This document shows, piece by piece, positions 1-10,476 of a stretch of DNA of 64,000 bases (the stretch's first letter is position 1; each line of letters begins with the position of its first letter). The notes beneath the pieces were generated by a model. It made no database searches, was not told where the DNA came from, and was given only the letters and a program-made list of their open reading frames with translations. A program made the translations under genes and the position numbers. Source of the DNA: Agromyces albus (GTDB lineage Bacteria; Actinomycetota; Actinomycetes; Actinomycetales; Microbacteriaceae); contig NZ_JAUSWX010000001.1 of assembly GCF_030815405.1 (NCBI RefSeq), forward strand, positions 1,116,001 to 1,180,000, read 5' to 3'.

Positions 1-1950
<1,950 letters not shown>

Positions 1951-1952
1951 GC

Positions 1953-2213
1953 ATGGCCGCCCTCAACGTGAGTGTCGTCTCGGCCGACCAGGAAGTCTGG
2001 TCGGGCGAGGCGACCATGGTGGTGGCACGCACCGTCGAAGGTGAGATCGGCATTCTGCCGGGTCACGAGCCGATGCTCGCGATCCTTGCCGGCGGCGAGG
2101 TGCGGGTCACCCTGCCCGGAGGCGAGAAGATCACCGCGAACGCCGAAGACGGCTTCCTCTCGGTGCATTCGAATGCCGTGCAAGTTGTCGCATCGCGCGC
2201 CGAGCTCGCCTGA
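1953..2213 (+). CDS. atpC: ATP synthase F1 epsilon subunit
   Basis: Small epsilon subunit (86 residues), part of the central stalk of F1 and a regulator of ATP hydrolysis. The N-terminal beta-barrel domain is visible: LNVSVVSADQEVWSGEATMV, then GEIGILPGHEPMLAIL, a well-conserved epsilon signature. The protein ends soon after the barrel (VHSNAVQVVASRAELA). It therefore lacks the long C-terminal helical hairpin of E. coli epsilon, which is common in actinobacterial versions. The ATG at 1953 follows the atpD stop by two bases, with GGAGAACGG at the end of atpD serving as the ribosome site. It is the last gene of the operon by convention. Confidence 0.96.
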   Translation: MAALNVSVVSADQEVWSGEATMVVARTVEGEIGILPGHEPMLAILAGGEVRVTLPGGEKITANAEDGFLSVHSNAVQVVASRAELA

Positions 2214-2223
2214 GAGGTGACGG

Positions 2224-2796
2224 ATGCAGGGCGAGCAGCCGATCGACCGCCAGTTCGGTGACCTGAGCGTCACCCAACTCATCGTCATGGCCGGGTTGCC
2301 GGGCGCCGGGAAGTCGACGATCGCTGAGATCGTCGGAGCCCGGCTCGGCGCCACGGTCGTGTCCGTCGACCCGATCGAGTCGGCAATCCTGCGAGCTGGC
2401 ATCGACGCCGACCAGCCGACCGGGCTCGCTGCCTACCTCGTAGCCGAGGAGATCGCCGAGAAGGAGCTCGACTCCGGCCGCACGGTGATCGTCGATGCCG
2501 TGAACGCCGCCGAGGCGGCACGCCTGCAGTGGCGTGACCTGGCCGAACGTGCCGAGGTGCGGTTGCGTGTCATCGAAGTGGTGTGTTCCGACGAGTCGCT
2601 GCATCGCGCGCGACTCGAGAAGCGGGAACGTGGTCTGCCGCACCTCGAAGAGACCACCTGGCGCGCGGTCGAGCAGAGCCTCGAGGGCTACGCGGCATGG
2701 ACCGGACCGTCTTCGGCCCTGCCGCGCGTCACGATCGACAGCATCGAATCGCTCGGATCGAACGTCGACGCCGCACTCGCCTTCATCGGGTCGTAG
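2224..2796 (+). CDS. P-loop small-molecule kinase-like protein
   Basis: Predicted soluble P-loop ATPase of the AAA_33/zeta-toxin-like kinase group, 190 residues. The Walker A motif GLPGAGKST is near residues 22-30, followed by a short insert and a DAVNAAEAARLQWRDLAE segment typical of the 'strand-then-helix' fold in gluconate-kinase-like enzymes. The stretch SLHRARLEKRERGLPHLEE looks like the arginine-bearing lid that shields the phosphate. The substrate cannot be named from sequence. The ATG at 2224 has GAGAGGTG eight bases upstream. It follows atpC by 10 bases and its stop overlaps the GTG of the next gene by one base, so it probably rides on the tail of the ATP synthase transcript. Confidence 0.8.
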   Translation: MQGEQPIDRQFGDLSVTQLIVMAGLPGAGKSTIAEIVGARLGATVVSVDPIESAILRAGIDADQPTGLAAYLVAEEIAEKELDSGRTVIVDAVNAAEAARLQWRDLAERAEVRLRVIEVVCSDESLHRARLEKRERGLPHLEETTWRAVEQSLEGYAAWTGPSSALPRVTIDSIESLGSNVDAALAFIGS

Positions 2797-3554
2797 TGCT
2801 GCTGATCCTGCCCCCGTCGGAGTCCAAACGCGACGGTGGGACCGTTCGGCCGCTCGATCTGGCGGCCCTGTCGTTCGCTGAGCTCACGCCCGCGCGCGCT
2901 CACCTCGTCGACGCCGCAGTCGCTCTCGCGTCCGATGTCGAGGCGACGATGCGCGCTCTCAAGCTCGGGCCACGCCAAGCGGCGGAGGTCGAGCGGAATC
3001 GAGCGCTGTGGTCGGCGCCCACGATGCCCGCGATCGACCGTTACACCGGGGTGCTCTTCGACGCGCTCGACGCTGCCAGCCTCGATGCTCGAGCGCGCAG
3101 GTTCGCCGCGTCGCACCTCGCGGTGCATTCGGCGATGTTCGGCCTCGTAGGTGCCCTCGACCGGATTCCGGCGTATCGCCTCTCGCACGATTCCCGGCTG
3201 CCGGGCATCCGGTTGAAGCACGTGTGGAGCGAGTGCCTCGGCGAGGTGCTGGCCGCGAGACCGGGACTTATCGTCGACCTCCGCTCCGAGGGGTACACCG
3301 AGCTCGGGCCCGCGCCGGTGCGCTCCGGCAGCGTGTACGTGCGCGTCGTCTCGGTCGATGACGGTGGGCGACGACGCGCCCTCAACCATTTCAACAAGCA
3401 CGCCAAGGGCCGTTTCACGAGGGCCTACCTCGAGCAGCGGCCTCGGCTCCGCTCGGTCGACGGTTTGCTCGAATGGGCGCGTGGCGCGGGGTTCCGCCTC
3501 GACCTCGGGTCGGACCGGCTCGGAGCGCCGCTCGAGCTCGAGCTCGTCGCCTGA
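2796..3554 (+). CDS. yaaA: YaaA-family (DUF328) peroxide stress protein
   Basis: Member of the YaaA/DUF328 family (252 residues), linked in E. coli to lowering free iron and protecting DNA during peroxide stress. The N-terminus LLILPPSESKRDGG is the family signature. Other conserved pieces are ALWSAPTMPAIDRYTGVLFDAL, the SAMFGLVGALDRIPAYRLS block, and the C-terminal VDLRSEGY together with the NHFNKHAKGRFTRAYL helix, which in the E. coli structure helps form a DNA-binding fold. The GTG start at 2796 shares its first base with the stop of the kinase gene, implying translational coupling. It converges on tag with a 43-base gap. Family assignment is strong; the physiological role here is inferred. 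Confidence 0.93.
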   Translation: MLLILPPSESKRDGGTVRPLDLAALSFAELTPARAHLVDAAVALASDVEATMRALKLGPRQAAEVERNRALWSAPTMPAIDRYTGVLFDALDAASLDARARRFAASHLAVHSAMFGLVGALDRIPAYRLSHDSRLPGIRLKHVWSECLGEVLAARPGLIVDLRSEGYTELGPAPVRSGSVYVRVVSVDDGGRRRALNHFNKHAKGRFTRAYLEQRPRLRSVDGLLEWARGAGFRLDLGSDRLGAPLELELVA

Positions 3555-3597
3555 CCCGTGCTGTCGCGGGCGGCGAACCTCACCAACCGGGCGCGGT

Positions 3598-4203
3598 TCA
3601 CCGCCCGACTTCGAGCGGCACCGACGCGCGGAAGCACCCGCCGAGGTGGTCGTCGACGATGCCGGTGGCCTGCATGAGCGCATACATCGTGGTGGGGCCC
3701 ACGAACCGATAGCCGCGCTTGCGCAGCTCTTTGCTGAGCGCCACGGACTCGGGTGTGGTTGCCGGCACCTCGGCGAACGTCGTGGGCGGCGTCGCACGCG
3801 GGGGAGGCGCGAAGCTCCAGAGCAACTCGTCGAGCGGCTGGTCGAGGGCGAGGGTGGCTCGCGCATTCTGGATCGTTGCTTCGATCTTGCCGCGGTGCCG
3901 GATGATGCGGGCGTCGCCGAGGAGGCGCTCGACATCGGATTCATCCATCGCGGCGATCCGTTCGACATCGAAGCCGTGGAACACCTCGCGGAAGGCCGGG
4001 CGCCGGCGAAGGATCGTGATCCAGGAGAGACCGGCCTGGAAGCCCTCGAGGCACACCTTCTCGAAGAGCCGCACGTCGTCGTGCTGCGGTGTACCCCACT
4101 CCTCATCGTGATACCTGCGGTACTCGGAGTCGAACGCACCCCAGCCGCATCGGGTGAGCCCGTCGTCGCCGAGCACGAGCTCAGGGCGTGGAATGACGCT
4201 CAC
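3598..4203 (-). CDS. tag: DNA-3-methyladenine glycosylase I
   Basis: Base-excision glycosylase that removes 3-methyladenine from alkylated DNA; 201 residues, normal for Tag. The zinc-site residues are all visible: the Cys in TRCGW, the His in YHDEEWG, and the C-terminal His and Cys in DDHLGGC. The middle has the family block FEKVCLEGFQAGLSWITIL with the helix-hairpin-helix region, and RRPAFREVFHGFD. The gene is downstream of ogt on the minus strand and overlaps it by four bases (ATGA), so both repair activities are made from one message. Product assignment is very firm. Confidence 0.96.
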   Translation of the reverse strand: MSVIPRPELVLGDDGLTRCGWGAFDSEYRRYHDEEWGTPQHDDVRLFEKVCLEGFQAGLSWITILRRRPAFREVFHGFDVERIAAMDESDVERLLGDARIIRHRGKIEATIQNARATLALDQPLDELLWSFAPPPRATPPTTFAEVPATTPESVALSKELRKRGYRFVGPTTMYALMQATGIVDDHLGGCFRASVPLEVGR

Positions 4204-4691
4204 GCCGCGAAGCCGATGCGCTCATGCCCGAGCAGCCAGAGCTTGGTGGGCACGCCGTTGCCGCCCGAGTAGCCGGTGATGCGGCCGTCGGAGGCGAGCA
4301 CACGGTGGCACCCGACGATGATCGGCACGGGATTCGCGCCGACCGCGCCGCCGATGGCGCGAGCGGCGCCGGGCCTGCCGACCGCGGCCGCGAGCGCGCC
4401 GTATGAGATCGCCTCGCCCCAGCCAAGCCGCTCGAGCTCGGCCCAGACGGCCTCTTGGAACGGGGTGCCGCTGAGTCGGATCGGGATGTCGAAGTCGGTG
4501 CGCTGGCCGGCGAAGTACTCCAGCAGCTGCGCACGAGCGGACTCGAGCACGGAATTGGAGCGTTCGGGCTCGTCTTCGTGGGGAAGCACGCCGGCGCGTT
4601 CGATCGAGAGCCCGATCACGGTGTCGGCGTCGGCGACGAGCTCGATGCGGCCGATCGGGCTGTCGAGGCGGATGAGGAACACGTTGGTCAT
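4200..4691 (-). CDS. ogt: Methylated-DNA--[protein]-cysteine methyltransferase, GCHR variant
   Basis: Suicide repair protein that takes alkyl groups from O6-alkylguanine onto its active-site cysteine; 163 residues. The N-terminal ribonuclease-H-like part is followed by TPFQEAVWAELERLGWGE, the winged-helix domain with ISYGALAAAVGRPGAARAIGGAVGANP, and the active-site loop. That loop reads IIVGCHRVL, so the usual PCHR motif is GCHR here, with Cys128 retained and Gly at 127. The downstream SDGRITGYSGGNGVPTKLWLL is standard. First gene of the ogt-tag operon, apparently leaderless: the -10 box TACGCT ends six bases before the ATG. The Pro-to-Gly change is unusual but need not abolish transfer. Confidence 0.94.
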   Translation of the reverse strand: MTNVFLIRLDSPIGRIELVADADTVIGLSIERAGVLPHEDEPERSNSVLESARAQLLEYFAGQRTDFDIPIRLSGTPFQEAVWAELERLGWGEAISYGALAAAVGRPGAARAIGGAVGANPVPIIVGCHRVLASDGRITGYSGGNGVPTKLWLLGHERIGFAA

Positions 4692-4697
4692 GATTCG

Positions 4698-4703
4698 AGC
4701 GTA
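4698..4703 (-). promoter_or_regulatory. -10 box of the leaderless ogt-tag promoter
   Basis: On the minus strand the hexamer TACGCT ends exactly six bases before the ogt ATG, which places the transcription start at or next to the start codon. No ribosome site lies between. No clear -35 was found. Confidence 0.6.
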
Positions 4704-4832
4704 GCCGCGGCATCCGACACCAGCTCGCGGAAATCAGACATCGCGTGAGCCGCCACGAAAGGCCGATTGGGGAGGACGAGTCGAGTGCCCCGACCAGGCT
4801 TCCGCGAGTGAGAACGCGCGGCTCTCGCGGCC

Positions 4833-4838
4833 TAGTGT
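4833..4838 (+). promoter_or_regulatory. -10 box of the aldo/keto reductase promoter
   Basis: TAGTGT followed by six bases and the ATG at 4845. The intervening GGAGGG resembles a ribosome site but sits too close to the start codon, so leaderless initiation is the simpler reading. Confidence 0.5.
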
Positions 4839-4844
4839 GGAGGG

Positions 4845-5813
4845 ATGACCGACCTCGCCTACCGTTCCCTCGGCCGCTCCGGCCTCCGCGTCTCGGCCGT
4901 GGGGCTCGGCGGCAACAACTTCGGTCGAACAGGCACGGCGACCGAATCGCAGAGCGGCACCGACGCCGTCGTGCACGCTGCGCTCGACGCAGGCGTGAAC
5001 TTCATCGACACCGCCGATGTCTACGGCAAGGAGTACGGGCTCAGCGAGACGCTCCTCGGCAATGCCCTGCGCGGGCGTCGCGACGAGGTCGTGATCGCGA
5101 CGAAGTTCGGGCACTCCTCGATCGGGTCGCCGCTGCCATCGTGGGGCGCGCGCGGGTCGCGGCGGTACGTGCGTCTCGCGATCGAGGGCTCGCTGCGCCG
5201 ACTCGGCACCGACTGGATCGATCTCTACCAATTGCACACCCCTGACCCGCTGACGCCGATCGACGAGACACTCGCAGCTCTCGATGACCTCGTGCGCGAC
5301 GGAAAGGTGCGCTATATCGGACACTCGAATCTCGCTGCCTGGCAGCTCGCGGAGGCCGAGTTCGTGGCGCGCGAGCTCGGCACGACGCGCTTCGTCTCGG
5401 CGCAGAACGAGTACAACCTCCTCTCCAGGGGCGCGGAGGCCGAGATCCTGCCGGCCTCCGAACGGTTCGGCGTCGGATTCCTCCCGTACTTCCCGCTGCA
5501 GAACGGGCTGCTCACCGGCAAGTTCCGCCGAGACGACCGCCCCGCCGACACGCGCATCATGCGCCAGCGACCGCACCTCGTCGAGCAGGCGCCGTGGGAC
5601 GTGCTCGACCGATACCGCGCCTTCGCCGACGAGCGTGGGCTCTCCATGCTGGAGGCCACGTTCGGCTGGCTGCTCGCCCAGCCCGCGCTGTCGAGCGTGA
5701 TCGCCGGCGCGACCGCTCCGGAGCAGGTGCGGCAGAACGCCGCGGCCGGCGGGGCATGGCAGCCGAGCGAACGCGACGTGGCCGAGGTGTCGGAGCTCTT
5801 CGCGGTTCGCTGA
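4845..5813 (+). CDS. Aldo/keto reductase
   Basis: NADPH-dependent oxidoreductase of the aldo/keto reductase superfamily (322 residues, TIM barrel), close in pattern to the YghZ/Kvbeta-like subfamily. Visible marks are YRSLGRSGLRVSAVGLGGN at the N-terminus and FIDTADVYGKEYGLSETLLG with the catalytic Asp and Tyr. VVIATKFG follows with the catalytic Lys, then DWIDLYQLHTPDP with the catalytic His. The C-terminal cofactor segment SSVIAGATAPEQVRQNAAA binds the NADPH phosphate. The substrate is not evident. It stands alone on the plus strand, divergent from the ogt-tag operon, which shares the 153-base gap. Confidence 0.93.
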   Translation: MTDLAYRSLGRSGLRVSAVGLGGNNFGRTGTATESQSGTDAVVHAALDAGVNFIDTADVYGKEYGLSETLLGNALRGRRDEVVIATKFGHSSIGSPLPSWGARGSRRYVRLAIEGSLRRLGTDWIDLYQLHTPDPLTPIDETLAALDDLVRDGKVRYIGHSNLAAWQLAEAEFVARELGTTRFVSAQNEYNLLSRGAEAEILPASERFGVGFLPYFPLQNGLLTGKFRRDDRPADTRIMRQRPHLVEQAPWDVLDRYRAFADERGLSMLEATFGWLLAQPALSSVIAGATAPEQVRQNAAAGGAWQPSERDVAEVSELFAVR

Positions 5814-5892
5814 CTCCTCCTCTACATGCCGCCTGCCGCCGTATCCGTCGCCGTCTGAACGGAACGTCGGCACCGGGCGGATGCCGCACCGC

Positions 5893-5898
5893 CACGCT
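5893..5898 (+). promoter_or_regulatory. Possible -10 box before the DUF4192 gene
   Basis: CACGCT ends six bases before the ATG at 5905, the same geometry as the other leaderless genes in the window. It favours 5905 over the in-frame ATG at 5881, where the GGGCGG is too close to act as a ribosome site. Confidence 0.35.
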
Positions 5899-5904
5899 GT
5901 GGCC

Positions 5905-7122
5905 ATGACGACGATCATCCGCGCCGAAGCGGCGCACGACTTCCTGGCCCTCGTTCCCACGCTCGCGGGCTTCCGCCCTGAGCGCTCGATCGTCTGCGTC
6001 GCGTTCCGCGGCAATCGCACGATCGGCGTGCTTCGCCATGACCTGCCGAGGCGGGCCCGCGACCGCTCGGCCCTCGTGGCCGCGATCGTCGGCACGCTGT
6101 GCCGGATGCCGGGCGTCGATGCGGTCGTGCCGGTCGTCTATACCGACGCGACGTTCGAGGGTTCTCGCGGCGTTCCCGAACGCGCGCTCCTCGGTCTCCT
6201 CGTGAAGCGGGCCGAGGAGGCCGGATTCCTCGTGCGGGATGCGCTGTGCCGAGCGGCCGATGCGTGGGCGTCGGTTCTCGATCCGAACGCTCCCGCGGCG
6301 GGGCATCCGCTCGCTCTCATCGACGAGAGTCCGGTCACGCGACTGGCGCCGCACGAGGTCGAGGTGCTGGCTTCGCCCGGAGCGACCGGTGAACTGCCGG
6401 AAGCCGACCCCGAGATGGTCGCGGCGATCGCCGCGGCGATCACGGCGTTCGAGGCGGACGAGCGCGCCGAGGCGGCGATCGAACGGCTCGGGAACAACGC
6501 CGACCCCGTCGAACTCGTCGAGACGCTCGTCGCGCGCGCCGGGGTGAAGCACCCGGCGCTCCGACTCGCGTGGTTCCTCCACCTGGCGTCGCGGCCACCC
6601 CTGCGCGACGTCATGATGCTGCAGTTCGCGTTCGGCGTCGTGGTCGGCGAGGCGGCCTACGACGACGCGATGTCGAGCGCCGAGCGTGCCGATCGGAGCG
6701 GCGAGACCATGGACGAGCTCGTTCGACGTGAGATCGCCGAGGGCGAGACCGACGAGGTCTCCGAGCTGTTGATGCGACTCATGCTCGGGCAGTCGACGCT
6801 CCGCCCCGATCGTCGCCGAGTCGAGCGGGCGCTCGCGCTGCTCCGTCCCCTGATCGCGAATGCGCCGCCGGAGCTGCGCACGGGGCCGTTGTGCATCGCC
6901 GCGTGGCTCGCCTGGTCACTCGGTCGCGGATCCGCCGCGGGCGCGTTCATCGACCTCGCGCTCGAGGCGGAACCCGAGCACTCGATGGCGAGCTTGCTCC
7001 ATTCGTTCATCGGCAGCGGTGCGCTGCCCGATTGGGCGTTCAGTGCCCCCGATCGCTCCGATGGCAGCGCGGATCGCCGTGGCGGATCACGATCTGCACG
7101 CCGCAGGCTCAGTGGCCCGTGA
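5905..7122 (+). CDS. DUF4192 domain protein
   Basis: Actinobacterial DUF4192 protein of unknown function, 405 residues from the ATG at 5905. The N-terminus has the family signature AHDFLALVPTLAGFRPERS followed by VCVAFRGNRTIGVLRHDLPR. The central part is Ala/Glu-rich and helical (AAIAAAITAFEADERAEAA). The C-terminus has the second conserved block, with LCIAAWLAWSLGRGSAAGAF and ALEAEPEHSMASLL, resembling a tetratricopeptide-like helical pair. No signal peptide or membrane segment is seen. An ATG at 5881 would add eight residues, but conservation and the -10 spacing favour 5905. Its 3' end overlaps the convergent amine oxidase gene by 14 bases. No biochemical role can be given. Confidence 0.85.
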   Translation: MTTIIRAEAAHDFLALVPTLAGFRPERSIVCVAFRGNRTIGVLRHDLPRRARDRSALVAAIVGTLCRMPGVDAVVPVVYTDATFEGSRGVPERALLGLLVKRAEEAGFLVRDALCRAADAWASVLDPNAPAAGHPLALIDESPVTRLAPHEVEVLASPGATGELPEADPEMVAAIAAAITAFEADERAEAAIERLGNNADPVELVETLVARAGVKHPALRLAWFLHLASRPPLRDVMMLQFAFGVVVGEAAYDDAMSSAERADRSGETMDELVRREIAEGETDEVSELLMRLMLGQSTLRPDRRRVERALALLRPLIANAPPELRTGPLCIAAWLAWSLGRGSAAGAFIDLALEAEPEHSMASLLHSFIGSGALPDWAFSAPDRSDGSADRRGGSRSARRRLSGP

Positions 7123-8557
7123 GCGGCGCGAGCATCCGTGCCGCGAGCGACGGCCGGCCGGTGTAGCGCTCCTCGGCGTCGGCGAGCCGCATGCCGAGGA
7201 TCCCGAGGTTGGCGCCGACGAATCGCAAGGGCTCGGGCTCCCAGAGCGGCGAGCGGTGGTTCACCCATGGCAGGTGCGTGAGCTCCGTGTCGCGCCCGAG
7301 CACGAGGTCGGCGAGCGTGCGGCCGGCCAGGTTCGTCGTGGAGAGCCCGTCGCCGACGAACCCGCCGGCGAGGCCGACGCCGGTCTTCGGGTTGTAGCTC
7401 GCGGTCGGGTGCCAGTCGCGGGCGACGCCGAGCGGGCCGCCCCATCGGTGGGTGACCGGAGCGTCGCCCATCGCCGGGAAGAACTCCCGCAGCGTCTCGT
7501 GCAAGCGACCGAACACCTCGTCGACCCGTTCGAACGCCGGATCGACGGCGCTGCCCCAGTGGTAGCGGGCGCCGCGGCCCCCGAACGCGAACCGGTTGTC
7601 GGCGGTGCGCTGCCCGTAGACGAGGAGGTGCCGGTAGTCGCTGAAGGTCTGGCCGTGTTCGAGACCGATCTCGTCCCACGTCGCCTCGGGCAGCGGCTCG
7701 GTTGCGATCATGAGCGAGTAGAGAGGAAGGATGCGGCGGCGCACGCGTGGCAGTCGGGCGCCGTATCCCTCGGTGGCCACGATGACATGGCGTGCAGCGA
7801 CCGAGCCCTCACCTCCGCCGTCGAGCGCGCGGAAGCGCACTCGCCCTGCGGACCAGTCGATGACCTCGGTGCGCTCGAAGACCGCCACCCCGAGCGACTC
7901 CACGACTCGGGCGAGCCCGCGCACGAGCTTGCCCGGATGCACTCGCGCACACGAGGGGTCGAACATCGCCGACGTGCCGCGATCGCCGGATCCCGGCACG
8001 CCGAAGCGCGACGTGATCGTGCGCTCGTCCCAGTACTCGAGCCGGTCGACGCCGAAGCGCATGCCCTCGTCGACCTCCGCCCGAGCGAGTTCACGCTGGG
8101 CGTCGCTGCGCGCGAACACGAGCGTGCCGCCCTGGGCGAAGTCGCACTCGATCCCCTCGAGCTCGGTCACCCGGCCGACCTCGCCGACCGTGTCGATCAT
8201 CGCCCTGCGCATCGCGATCGCGGCATCGTAGCCGTGCTCGCGTTCGAGCGAGGAGGCAGAACGTGGGAAGAGCGCCGAGCACCACCCGCCGTTGCGGCCG
8301 GATGCCCCGAATCCGGCGATGTCGCGCTCGAGCACGGCGATCCGCAGGTCGGGGTCGGCCTTCGCGAGCGAGTACGCGGTCCAGAGCGCCGTGAGGCCGC
8401 CGCCGATGAGGCAGACGTCGAATCGCGCGCTTGCCGTGAGCGGCGCGCGCGGACGCAGGTCGTCGATGCCCGAGGCGGCGAGATCGTCGAGCCAGAAGCT
8501 CACCTGACGGTAGGCGTCGGGTGAGGCATCCGACACCGCATCGCCCGGCCGGTGCAT
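7109..8557 (-). CDS. FAD-dependent amine oxidase (DadA/PuuB-like)
   Basis: Flavoprotein of the D-amino-acid oxidase (DAO) family, 482 residues. The dinucleotide-binding motif DVCLIGGGLTALWTAYSLAK begins near residue 33, then VLERDIAGFGASGRNGGWCS. In the family this glycine-rich loop contacts FAD. The C-terminal KTGVGLAGGFVGDGLSTTNL closes the FAD site. Similar proteins oxidise gamma-glutamylputrescine, and the neighbouring transaminase and the potDABC cluster fit amine or polyamine degradation, but the substrate is inferred. The reading frame runs further upstream to 9235; I start it at 8557 because its ATG overlaps the stop of the aminotransferase gene (TGATG). The product is probably cytosolic. 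Third gene of the Lrp-led operon. Confidence 0.88.
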   Translation of the reverse strand: MHRPGDAVSDASPDAYRQVSFWLDDLAASGIDDLRPRAPLTASARFDVCLIGGGLTALWTAYSLAKADPDLRIAVLERDIAGFGASGRNGGWCSALFPRSASSLEREHGYDAAIAMRRAMIDTVGEVGRVTELEGIECDFAQGGTLVFARSDAQRELARAEVDEGMRFGVDRLEYWDERTITSRFGVPGSGDRGTSAMFDPSCARVHPGKLVRGLARVVESLGVAVFERTEVIDWSAGRVRFRALDGGGEGSVAARHVIVATEGYGARLPRVRRRILPLYSLMIATEPLPEATWDEIGLEHGQTFSDYRHLLVYGQRTADNRFAFGGRGARYHWGSAVDPAFERVDEVFGRLHETLREFFPAMGDAPVTHRWGGPLGVARDWHPTASYNPKTGVGLAGGFVGDGLSTTNLAGRTLADLVLGRDTELTHLPWVNHRSPLWEPEPLRFVGANLGILGMRLADAEERYTGRPSLAARMLAPLTGH

Positions 8558-9975
8558 CAGAGCCGGTTCGAGGCTTCGGTGAGCACGCTGCGGAGGATCT
8601 GCTCGATCTCCTGGAATTCGGGCACGCCGATCGTGAGCGGCGGCGCGAGCTGGATGACGGGGTCGCCGCGATCGTCGGCACGGCAGTACAGGCCGGCGTC
8701 GAAGAGTGCCTTCGACAGGAACCCGCGCAGCAGGCGCTCGGACTCGTCGTCGTCGAAGGTCTCGCGGGTGGCCGTGTCCTTCACGAGCTCGATTCCGAAG
8801 AAGTAGCCGTCGCCGCGAACGTCGCCGACGATGGGCAGGTCGAGCAGCTTCTCGAGCTCGGCGCGGAAGAGCGGCGAGTTCTCGCGCACTCGTTCGTTGA
8901 GGCCCTCCTCCTCGAAGATGTCGAGGTTCTCGAGCGCGACCGCGGCCGAGACGGGATGCCCGCCGAACGTGTACCCGTGGTAGAACGACGTCGTGCCCTT
9001 CGAGAACGGCTCGTAGAGCTTCTCGGAGATGATCGTCGCGCCGATGGGGGAGTAGCCCGACGTCATGGCCTTCGCGCACGTGATCATGTCGGGAACGTAG
9101 CCGTAGGCGTCGCACGCGAACATGTGTCCGATGCGGCCGAATGCGCAGATGACCTCGTCGGAGACGAGCAGCACGTCGTACTGGTCGCAGATCTCGCGAA
9201 CACGCGCGAAGTAGCCGGGCGGCGGCGGGAAGCATCCGCCCGAGTTCTGCACCGGCTCGAGGAAGACCGCGGCCACCGTCTCGGGTCCTTCGAAGAGGAT
9301 CATCTCCTCGATGCGGTTCGCGGCCCAGAGGCCGAACGCCTCGAGGTCGTCGGTGGGCGCTCCGACCTCGGCCGCGCGATAGAAGTTGGTGTTCGGCACG
9401 CGGAACCCGCCCGGCGTGATCGGTTCGAACATCTCCTTCATCGCCGGGATGCCCGTGATCGCGAGCGCACCCTGGGGCGTGCCGTGATAGGCGACCGAGC
9501 GCGAGATGACCTTGTGCTTGGTCGGACGGCCCTTCAGCTTCCAGTAGTGCTTCGCGAGCTTGAAGGCCGTCTCCACGGCCTCACCTCCGCCGGTGGAGAA
9601 GAACACCCGGTTGAGGTCGCCGGGCGCATAGCCGGCGAGTCGGTCGGCGAGCTCGATGGCAGCGGGATGTGCGTACGACCAGATCGGGAAGAACGCGAGC
9701 TGCTCCGCTTGCTTCGCGGCGACCTCGGCGAGACGAGCGCGGCCGTGGCCGGCGTTGACGACGAAGAGGCCGGACAGGCCGTCGAAGTACTTGCGCCCCT
9801 CGATGTCGAAGATGTGGTGGCCCTCGCCGCGGGTGATGATCGGCACGCCCGACGTCTCCATGGTCGATTGCCGCGCGAAGTGCATCCAGAGGTGGTCTTT
9901 CGCCTTTTGCTGCAGCGCGGCATTGTCGTAGCCCGTGTCGGTCAGCGCGGCGGTGTCAGCGACCGTGTCGGTCAT
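8557..9975 (-). CDS. Class III omega-aminotransferase (putrescine/polyamine type)
   Basis: Pyridoxal-phosphate enzyme of the class III aminotransferases, 472 residues. The block GLSGLFVVNAGHGRARLAE and the STGGGEAVETAFKLAKHYW phosphate-binding loop are clear, as is LLVSDEVICAFGRIGHMF with the PLP-contacting Asp. The Schiff-base lysine lies in ITCAKAMTSGYSPIG (about Lys302). The overall pattern resembles SpuC-type polyamine:pyruvate and beta-alanine:pyruvate transaminases. Next to an FAD amine oxidase and an Lrp regulator, the likely job is deamination of putrescine or a related omega-amine to an aldehyde. The acceptor and donor are not provable from sequence. It starts 12 bases after the Lrp gene on the minus strand. 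Confidence 0.9.
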   Translation of the reverse strand: MTDTVADTAALTDTGYDNAALQQKAKDHLWMHFARQSTMETSGVPIITRGEGHHIFDIEGRKYFDGLSGLFVVNAGHGRARLAEVAAKQAEQLAFFPIWSYAHPAAIELADRLAGYAPGDLNRVFFSTGGGEAVETAFKLAKHYWKLKGRPTKHKVISRSVAYHGTPQGALAITGIPAMKEMFEPITPGGFRVPNTNFYRAAEVGAPTDDLEAFGLWAANRIEEMILFEGPETVAAVFLEPVQNSGGCFPPPPGYFARVREICDQYDVLLVSDEVICAFGRIGHMFACDAYGYVPDMITCAKAMTSGYSPIGATIISEKLYEPFSKGTTSFYHGYTFGGHPVSAAVALENLDIFEEEGLNERVRENSPLFRAELEKLLDLPIVGDVRGDGYFFGIELVKDTATRETFDDDESERLLRGFLSKALFDAGLYCRADDRGDPVIQLAPPLTIGVPEFQEIEQILRSVLTEASNRL

Positions 9976-9987
9976 GGTGTTCCCTTC

Positions 9988-10470
9988 TCAGCGAGTGCCC
10001 CAGTTGTAGAACTGCTTCTGGAGCTTCAAGTACACGAACGTCTCGGTCGTCTGCACGCCCTCGAGAATGCGGATGCGCGAATTGAGCAGGGAGATGAGCT
10101 CCTCGTCGTTCTCGCACACGACCTCGGCGAGCAGGTCGAAGCTGCCCGCGGTGAGCACGACGTAGTCGATCTCGGGGATCTCGGCGAGCTGCTCGGCGAC
10201 CACCCGGGTGTCGCCCGCGACGCGGATGCCGATCATGGCCTGCCTGGTGAAGCCGAGTTGCATCGGGTCGGTCACGGCGACGATCTGCATCACGCCCGAC
10301 TCGGTGAGCCGCTGCACGCGCTGGCGCACGGCGGCCTCCGAGAGGCCGACCGCCTTGCCGATGTCGGCATACGAGCGCCGACCGTCGACCTGGAGCTGCT
10401 CGATGATCGCCTTCGACACGTCGTCGAGTTGCACCGGGCGATGCGCTGTAGGGCGAGCCGGGTTCGTCAT
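9988..10470 (-). CDS. Lrp/AsnC-family transcriptional regulator
   Basis: Feast/famine regulator, 160 residues, standard length. The N-terminal winged helix reads VQLDDVSKAIIEQLQVDGRR, then SYADIGKAVGLSEAAVRQRVQRL as the helix-turn-helix. The C-terminal RAM ligand domain begins near IGIRVAGDTRVVAEQL and ends in TFVYLKLQKQFYNW. I start it at 10470 because a -10 box (CACAAT) ends six bases upstream and the extra residues of the longer frame look non-conserved. As first gene of the operon it probably senses an amino acid or amine and controls the two enzymes behind it. A dyad at 10533-10568 in the divergent promoter region is a candidate operator. Confidence 0.92.
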   Translation of the reverse strand: MTNPARPTAHRPVQLDDVSKAIIEQLQVDGRRSYADIGKAVGLSEAAVRQRVQRLTESGVMQIVAVTDPMQLGFTRQAMIGIRVAGDTRVVAEQLAEIPEIDYVVLTAGSFDLLAEVVCENDEELISLLNSRIRILEGVQTTETFVYLKLQKQFYNWGTR

Positions 10471-10476
10471 GGGTCG

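Noticed and set aside
8558..9235. N-terminal extension of the FAD oxidase frame to a 708-residue protein
   Set aside because: The added 226 residues are antisense-like and lie wholly inside the aminotransferase gene; the FAD motif begins soon after the ATG at 8557.
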